A stretch of 64,000 nucleotides of DNA. It comes from Ornatilinea sp. GTDB taxonomy: Bacteria; Chloroflexota; Anaerolineae; Anaerolineales; Anaerolineaceae. The notes beneath the pieces were generated by a model. It worked only from the letters and a program-made list of their open reading frames with translations, was not told the origin of the DNA and searched no databases. The DNA is taken from contig JAHDQE010000017.1 of assembly GCA_018433975.1 (NCBI GenBank), positions 35,368 through 99,367 of the forward strand. Direction: 5' to 3'. A program made the translations under genes and the position numbers. This document shows, one piece after another, positions 59,301 to 64,000 of the stretch (the stretch's first letter is position 1; each line of letters starts with the position of its first letter).

Positions 59301-62300
59301 CGGACCTGAGCTCAGGGTCTACGGCAGAGGGGGATCCTGCAAATGTCTATGAGGTGATTGTACCCTGGGCAGGGTCAACGGTCACTTATAACAATTTCGG
59401 TGAAGATGCCGGTGTGCAAAGTGATGAGTACCGGGCCTCACCGGTTGTTTCAGCCTCTGCAGATGAAAAATCTACAGTATATTCAATCGATGTCACCGAA
59501 AGTCTGCAGCGTTGGTCAGACAATCCCGGGGAGAATCTGGGCTGGATTTTCTATCCGACAGATAGCGACGGCGTTACCATTTATTCAAGTGAGTATGCCA
59601 CTGTGGAATACCGTCCATCCCTGTCGGTGGAGTATCTGACCGGTTCGGTAACCCGGTACACTCTGACGGTGGGTAATGATGGGCATGGAACGGTCACACT
59701 GAACCCGGTGGGCGGCCAATACAATGAAGGAACAACGGTAACTTTGACCCCGGTTCCAGACAGTGATTATGCGTTTTCTGCCTGGAGTGGTGCGAGCGCT
59801 TTCGACCTCGTCTATAATGGCGATGGCACCTGGTCCATTACCATGGATGATGACAAAACGGTTGTAGCTAACTTTACAGAAATTCCGGTTAACCATGCGC
59901 CCAACCAGCCGGTGCTGGTACAGCCAGCCGATGCTGCTATGGGTATTTCCACCGCGCCAACCCTGGCGGTGACCGTTAGCGATGATGACTCAACGGATAC
60001 ACTGGACGTCGGTTTCTATGGCCGGGTAAAGGGTGAAACATCATCAACTGGTGAGGATTTCACACTTGTGGTGTTCCCGGATACCCAAAATGCGTCGCAG
60101 TATTATCCGGAAGTTTTTACATCCATGACACAGTGGGTTGTGAATGAGCAAGATGCAGAGAATATTGTTTTTGTGACACATGTTGGGGATATTGTCAACA
60201 CAGCAAACAGCGAATCCCAGTGGACCAATGCAGATAATTCAATGAGTCTGTTGGATGTGGCCGGAGTTCCATATAGCGTGGGGCCGGGTAATCATGACCT
60301 TCCCTTATATACCGGTACCAGTTTGTATAACGATTTTTTTGGTATCTCACGTTTCAGCGGGCAGCCTTGGTACGGAGGCTATTATGGCAGCGATAATTAC
60401 AATAACTATTCGTTGTTCAGCGCATCGGGCATGGATTTTATTCTCATCAACTTGCAATACAGTGCCACTTCGGATCATTTGGACTGGGCGGATGCTTTGC
60501 TCAAGGCTAATCCAACCCGACGCGGGATTGTTGTCCAGCATAATATCCTCAATACGGATAATACGTGGCAAAACCAGGCAACCTTTACTGCTCTCAAAGA
60601 TAATCCCAATCTGTTTTTGATGTTATGTGGACACATGCACAGCAGCGGGGATGGTGCCGCATACCGCGAGGAGGTAGGTGATTTCGGGCAAACCATCCAT
60701 GTAATGATGGCAGATTATCAGGATTTCCCAAGTGGTGGCAATGGCTATTTGCGTATTTTGCGCTTCTCGCCAACGGATGACATGATTTATGCCACTACCT
60801 ACTCGCCATCTCTTGATACATTCATTACAACCTCTCCCGATCAAATGGAGATGACGTATGATATGACGGCTGGGACGACCCCCTCGTACACGTTGATTGA
60901 TACCGTGAATGAGGTTGACAATGGCACGAATGCTTCAATCTCCTGGGACGGATTGGCACAAGAAACTGAATATGAATGGTATGTTACTGTTTCAGATGAT
61001 GTAGAAACAGTGACCGGGCCAACCTGGTCATTTACTACTGCTGCCAATTTACCCACCTGTTACGCGCTGACTTTGAGCCATGCGGGCCAAGGCAGCGACC
61101 CGACGGCCAGCCCGGCGAAATCGGCAGCCTGTGCAGCCAATGGGGAATATGTAGCCGGGGAAGAGATCACCCTGAGCGCCAGCCCGGCGACCGGTTGGGA
61201 AATCGGGAGCTGGACGGGAACGAATGGAGCAAGCAGCAACACCCTGACCATGCCCGCCAGTGCGCACAGTGCAGCCATCACATATAGCCAGATCGAATAC
61301 GCCCTGACAGTGAACGTGGAGGGCAGCGGTACGGTAAGCAAAGACCCGGATCAGACCAGCTATCACTATGGCGACGTGGTAACCCTGGGTGCCAGCCCAG
61401 CGGTTGGCTGGGAGTTCAGCGGCTGGAGCGGCGATCTGAGTGGAACGGAGAGTTCCAAAGACATCACCATTGAAGGCAACACCAGCATTACGGCGACCTT
61501 TACGGAAATATCCCCCACCTGTTATGCGCTTACCCTGAGCCATGAGGGCCAGGGCTGTGACCCGACGGCCAGCCCGATGAAATCGGCAGCCTGTGCAGCC
61601 AATGGGGAATATGTAGCCGGGGAGGCGATCACCCTGAGTGCGAGCCCGGAGACCGGCTGGGAGGTTGGAAGCTGGACGGGAACGAGTGGGTCGGGCAGCA
61701 ACACCCTGACCATGCCTGCCAGTGTGCACAGTGCAGCCGTTACTTACGCCCAGATCGAGTACACCCTGACGATGGATATTGAGGGCAGCGGCACGGTGAG
61801 CAAGAGTCCAGATCAGGCGAGCTACCATTATGGTGACGTGGTGACCCTGAGTGCCAGCCCGGCGGTTGGCTGGGAGTTCAGCGGCTGGAGCGGCAACCTG
61901 AGTGGAACAGAAAACCCCAAGGATGTCACCATTGAAGGCAACGCCAGTGTTACAGCCACCTTTACCGAGACATCCCCCACCTGTTATGCGCTTACCTTGA
62001 GCCATGCGGGTCAGGGCAGCGACCCGACGGCCAGCCCGGTGAAATCGGCAGCCTGTGCAGCCAATGGGCAATATGTAGTTGGGGAAGCGATCACCCTGAG
62101 TGCGAGCCCGGCGACAGGTTGGCAAATTGAAAGCTGGACGGGAACGAGTGGGGCGGGCAGCAACATTTTGATCATGCCCACCTGTGCACACAGCGCAGCC
62201 GTTACTTACGCCCAGATCGAATATACCCTGACGGTGGATATTGAGGGCAGCGGCACAGTGAGCAAAAACCCGGATCAGACCAGCTACCACTATGGAGATG

Positions 62301-64000
62301 TGGTGACCTTGAGCGCCAACCCGGAAACGGGTTGGGAATTTAGCAAATGGCAGTATGGTGAATTGTTCGGAGTGGATAACCCCAAAGATGTTACCATTCA
62401 GAGCAACATGAGTATTACGGCGATTTTCACTGAGATACTGCCTACCTGTTATGCGCTGACCCTGAGCCATGAAGGCGAAGGCAGCGACCCGACGGCTAAC
62501 CCGGCGAAGTCGGCAGCCTGTACTGCGGACGGAGAATATGTAGTTGGGGAAGTGATCACCCTGAGCGCCAGCCCGGCAACCGGCTGGGAGGTCGGAAGTT
62601 GGGCGGGAACGGATGGGGCGAGCAGCAACACCTTGACCATGCCCGCCAGTGCGCACAGTGCAGCCGTCACATATAGCCAGATCGAATACACCCTGACGGT
62701 GAATGTGGAGGGCAGTGGTACGGTGAACAAGGATCCGGATCAGACCAGCTATCACTATGGTGACGTGGTGACCCTGAGTGCCAGCCCGGCAGTGGGCTGG
62801 GAGTTCAGCGGCTGGAGCGATGATCTGAGTGGAACGGAAAGTTCCAAAGATGTCACTATTGAAGGCAACACCAGCGTCACAGCCACCTTCATCCAGATCG
62901 AATACACCCTGACGGTGAACGTGGAGGGCAGTGGTACGGTGAGCAAGGTTCCGGATCAGGCTAGCTACTACTATGGAGATGTGGTAACCCTGGGCGCCAG
63001 CCCGGCGGTTGGCTGGGAGTTCAGTGGCTGGAGTGGTGACTTGAGCGGAACGGAGAGCTCAAAAGACATCACTATTGAAGGCAATGCCAGTGTCACAGCG
63101 ACCTTCACCCAGATTGAATACACATTGACGGTGGCTGTAGAAGACAGCGGCACGGTGAGCAAGAGCCCGGACCAGACCAGCTACCACTACGGAGACGTAG
63201 TGACCTTGAGTGCCAGCCCGGCAGTGGGTTGGGAGTTTAGCGGCTGGAGCGGTGATCTGAGCGGAATAGAAAGTTCCAAGGATGTCACCATCCAGGGTAA
63301 CACCAGTGTCACAGCTACTTTCACCCAGATTGAATACACATTGACGGTGGTTGTAGAAGGCAGCGGCACGGTGAGCAAGAGCCCGGACCAGACCAGCTAC
63401 CACTATGGAGATGTGGTAACCCTAAGTGCCAGCCCGGCAGTGGGTTGGGAATTCAGCGGCTGGAGCGGCAACCTGAGTGGAACGGAAAATTCTAAAGAGA
63501 TTATCATTGAAGGCAATGCCAGCGTTACGGCAACCTTTACCACGATACCGTGCTACACATTGACCTTGAGCCATGAGGGCCAGGGCAGCGACCCGACGGC
63601 CAGCCCAGTGAAATCGGCAGCCTGTGCAGCCAATGGAGAATATGTAGCAGGGGAAGCGATCACCCTGAGTGCGAACCCGGCGACCGGCTGGGAGGTTGGA
63701 AGCTGGACGGGAACGAGTGGGTCGGGCAGCAACACCCTGACCATGCCTGCCAGTGCGCACAGTGCAACCGTCACATATACCCAGATTGAATATACATTGA
63801 CGGTGGAAGTTGAAGGCAGCGGCACAGTGAGCAAGGACCCGGCCCAGACCAGCTATCACTATGGTGACGTGGTGACCCTGAGTGCCAGCCCAGCGGTTGG
63901 CTGGGAGTTCAGCGGCTGGAGCGGCGATCTGAGTGGAACGGAGAGTTCCAAAGACATCACCATTGAAGGCAACACCAGCATTACGGCGACCTTTACGGAA
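56375..64000 (+). CDS. Giant secreted protein: metallophosphoesterase + InlB-type repeats, 3' partial
   Basis: At least 2542 residues, open at the right edge. A signal peptide (about 1-33, ending near TVRAEDG) is followed by an acidic Glu/Pro/Thr-rich linker (34-105). Further on are single InlB-like repeats (about 457-525, 823-895, 1095-1170) alternating with two DNRLRE-type domains (about 528-710, 897-1090). A calcineurin-like metallophosphoesterase at about 1233-1445 has all metal motifs: PDTQ (D1236), GDIV (D1272), GNHD (N1306-H1307), QHN, and GHMH (H1420, H1422). A fibronectin-like segment precedes the repeat array from residue 1562. The protein should act outside the cell, perhaps binding glycans and removing phosphate from nucleotides or lipids. 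CAGGAGGGG precedes the ATG. Confidence 0.9.
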   Translation, partial: MRIKSSTFTMFRLLMIFMLVFGNLLTTPMTVRAEDGPEPEPTPTEISEPLDEEIVESTEEPEEVVEPTEKPQEVVEPTEEPQEQLPPEETPQVEKTDLPDDEVIEAEAEALSSIEADVVPEGDETVEALDLSYVWHAFNDCAGTNSYSNTTTITIGSSTTGTSGTLKNFDTGSDTSVTAQFTASQTLTTQSSSGTESDTATDAYTTFHDSASMVGVIQYNVSSSSNDWWEDLTLSGLDPSKTYTFATTANRAGGSDYSNRITRFTLSGDEGAINASTSGVDVLNDHSVAFATGENTANGYVARWVGIQPGADGVIVIRAQPDTSVTKVYAMAVFMLAEEESSSDPTIFTSSTMEEFDAAVGTYSVEQSYTVSAINLTSDLVIAPPANFEISLTSGSDFVSYPSVLTLVPDNGVVSSTPIYVRFKSDTAGTFNENITHASADAAQEDVTVSGTAIHYYTLTIYSDHGTVTLDPTGGSYAEGTAVSVTVVADSEYAFSNWSGDLTGSDNPATLVMDGNKTVTANYVVSLCSTVSLAATADTRLRSSQPSENYGAEATVQVSNFTSYPQGTLLLWDISTIPFNATISDASITLEVSDSTAYSFSLYQMFQSWEEDTATWNTYDGTQPWDTEGAAGAGDRANINLWDETVISSTGTQTRDLNSEGIATLQSWITGSSDNYGLTLQNYSGASSADYLIFSSSEGDNPPLLNITFCEQPSGPFISTSGELTAFSSSPGVASEAQIYQVTGSDLIDDIELTAPAGFELSTDGIIYSTTLTLEQDAGVVDETTIYVRLYSVSEGFFSGNIVHTSTDATEADVAVSGTVLPIYTLTIISADGSVTLDPAGGSYFSGTEVMLTAVADSGYAFSSWSGDLTGSDNPVTITMDGDKTVTANYIIQNEVTVTFQAGVSEYTGVDDVFIRGSTAGATNFSSETVLEWDENSGSTTDEFTLIRFANLFNSEGGPIPDGAVISSATLNYMTTDLSSGSTAEGDPANVYEVIVPWAGSTVTYNNFGEDAGVQSDEYRASPVVSASADEKSTVYSIDVTESLQRWSDNPGENLGWIFYPTDSDGVTIYSSEYATVEYRPSLSVEYLTGSVTRYTLTVGNDGHGTVTLNPVGGQYNEGTTVTLTPVPDSDYAFSAWSGASAFDLVYNGDGTWSITMDDDKTVVANFTEIPVNHAPNQPVLVQPADAAMGISTAPTLAVTVSDDDSTDTLDVGFYGRVKGETSSTGEDFTLVVFPDTQNASQYYPEVFTSMTQWVVNEQDAENIVFVTHVGDIVNTANSESQWTNADNSMSLLDVAGVPYSVGPGNHDLPLYTGTSLYNDFFGISRFSGQPWYGGYYGSDNYNNYSLFSASGMDFILINLQYSATSDHLDWADALLKANPTRRGIVVQHNILNTDNTWQNQATFTALKDNPNLFLMLCGHMHSSGDGAAYREEVGDFGQTIHVMMADYQDFPSGGNGYLRILRFSPTDDMIYATTYSPSLDTFITTSPDQMEMTYDMTAGTTPSYTLIDTVNEVDNGTNASISWDGLAQETEYEWYVTVSDDVETVTGPTWSFTTAANLPTCYALTLSHAGQGSDPTASPAKSAACAANGEYVAGEEITLSASPATGWEIGSWTGTNGASSNTLTMPASAHSAAITYSQIEYALTVNVEGSGTVSKDPDQTSYHYGDVVTLGASPAVGWEFSGWSGDLSGTESSKDITIEGNTSITATFTEISPTCYALTLSHEGQGCDPTASPMKSAACAANGEYVAGEAITLSASPETGWEVGSWTGTSGSGSNTLTMPASVHSAAVTYAQIEYTLTMDIEGSGTVSKSPDQASYHYGDVVTLSASPAVGWEFSGWSGNLSGTENPKDVTIEGNASVTATFTETSPTCYALTLSHAGQGSDPTASPVKSAACAANGQYVVGEAITLSASPATGWQIESWTGTSGAGSNILIMPTCAHSAAVTYAQIEYTLTVDIEGSGTVSKNPDQTSYHYGDVVTLSANPETGWEFSKWQYGELFGVDNPKDVTIQSNMSITAIFTEILPTCYALTLSHEGEGSDPTANPAKSAACTADGEYVVGEVITLSASPATGWEVGSWAGTDGASSNTLTMPASAHSAAVTYSQIEYTLTVNVEGSGTVNKDPDQTSYHYGDVVTLSASPAVGWEFSGWSDDLSGTESSKDVTIEGNTSVTATFIQIEYTLTVNVEGSGTVSKVPDQASYYYGDVVTLGASPAVGWEFSGWSGDLSGTESSKDITIEGNASVTATFTQIEYTLTVAVEDSGTVSKSPDQTSYHYGDVVTLSASPAVGWEFSGWSGDLSGIESSKDVTIQGNTSVTATFTQIEYTLTVVVEGSGTVSKSPDQTSYHYGDVVTLSASPAVGWEFSGWSGNLSGTENSKEIIIEGNASVTATFTTIPCYTLTLSHEGQGSDPTASPVKSAACAANGEYVAGEAITLSANPATGWEVGSWTGTSGSGSNTLTMPASAHSATVTYTQIEYTLTVEVEGSGTVSKDPAQTSYHYGDVVTLSASPAVGWEFSGWSGDLSGTESSKDITIEGNTSITATFTE
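61058..64000 (+). repeat. Higher-order tandem repeat array within the surface protein (A and B units)
   Basis: Two unit types alternate without gaps. A units are 234 bases (78 residues, starting CYALTLSH, with paired cysteines) at 61058, 61520, 61982, 62447 and 63551. B units are 216-231 bases (starting IEYTLTV, with GWEFSGWSGDLSGTE) at 61292, 61754, 62216, 62681, 62897, 63113, 63329 and 63785. The order is A-B-A-B-A-B-A-B-B-B-B-A-B, and it continues past the edge. Both are divergent InlB B-repeat-like folds. The third B unit is the most divergent. B units followed by another B are 216 bases; those followed by A carry an extra 6-15 bases of linker. Confidence 0.95.

Noticed and set aside
61049..62755. 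568-codon minus-strand open frame, repetitive and His/Arg/Ala-rich
   Set aside because: It lies exactly antisense to the InlB-type repeat array of the surface protein and is periodic only because the coding strand is. It has no family match and no ribosome-binding site.
63059..63859. Further minus-strand open frames in the repeat array
   Set aside because: Same antisense artefact of the repeats.
61058..64000. Regular repeat spacing that might suggest a CRISPR or satellite array
   Set aside because: Units are 216-234 bases, in frame, and encode protein domains; there are no short repeats with unique spacers.

Overview
The window looks like chromosomal DNA of a Chloroflexi bacterium, probably of the Anaerolineae. 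That is an inference from gene content and style: a Pfa-type synthase, a MalT-like LuxR regulator, a two-propeller sensor ending in GGDEF, GH94 phosphorylases with an Opp-type transporter, and a giant repeat-rich secreted protein. No rRNA or tRNA gene was found that could fix the taxonomy.

Layout. 1-3.65 kb: the end of a polyketide / polyunsaturated-fatty-acid-type synthase (KR end plus dehydratase), a coupled phosphopantetheinyl transferase, and a convergent PfaD-type enoyl reductase. 4.0-7.5 kb: ECF sigma factor, zinc-finger anti-sigma factor and an ABC-2 exporter, closed by a shared terminator facing the DEAD-box helicase deaD. 9.6-28.1 kb: a cell-surface polysaccharide island with glycosyltransferases of several families, a sulfotransferase, a Wzm/Wzt-type exporter, an unusual FrhB-pyruvyltransferase fusion, a WecA/TagO-like initiating enzyme and a GT39-like membrane protein. 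The island is patchy in base composition and holds two decayed genes that no intact-ORF search would show: an ISAs1-family transposase remnant and a trpS fragment.

28.6-35.6 kb: a MalT-like regulator, a cluster of GGGGAT (MalT-box-like) elements, a small conserved-type protein, a PEP-utilising enzyme with the domain order of rifampin phosphotransferase, and an MFS exporter. 35.8-39.0 kb: a 14-blade sensor diguanylate cyclase. 39.5-41.4 kb: two DegV/FakB fatty-acid-binding proteins. 41.4-53.5 kb, all on the minus strand: a LacI regulator, a complete five-gene peptide/oligosaccharide-type ABC importer, cellobiose phosphorylase and a second GH94 enzyme, which together read as a cello-oligosaccharide uptake and phosphorolysis locus. 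53.9-55.9 kb: a second LacI regulator coupled to a GH130 mannoside-phosphorylase-type enzyme.

56.1-64.0 kb: a perfect sigma-70 promoter drives a compact structured RNA ending in an intrinsic terminator, followed by a secreted protein of at least 2542 residues. It has a metallophosphoesterase domain and a higher-order array of InlB-type repeats, and it runs off the right edge.
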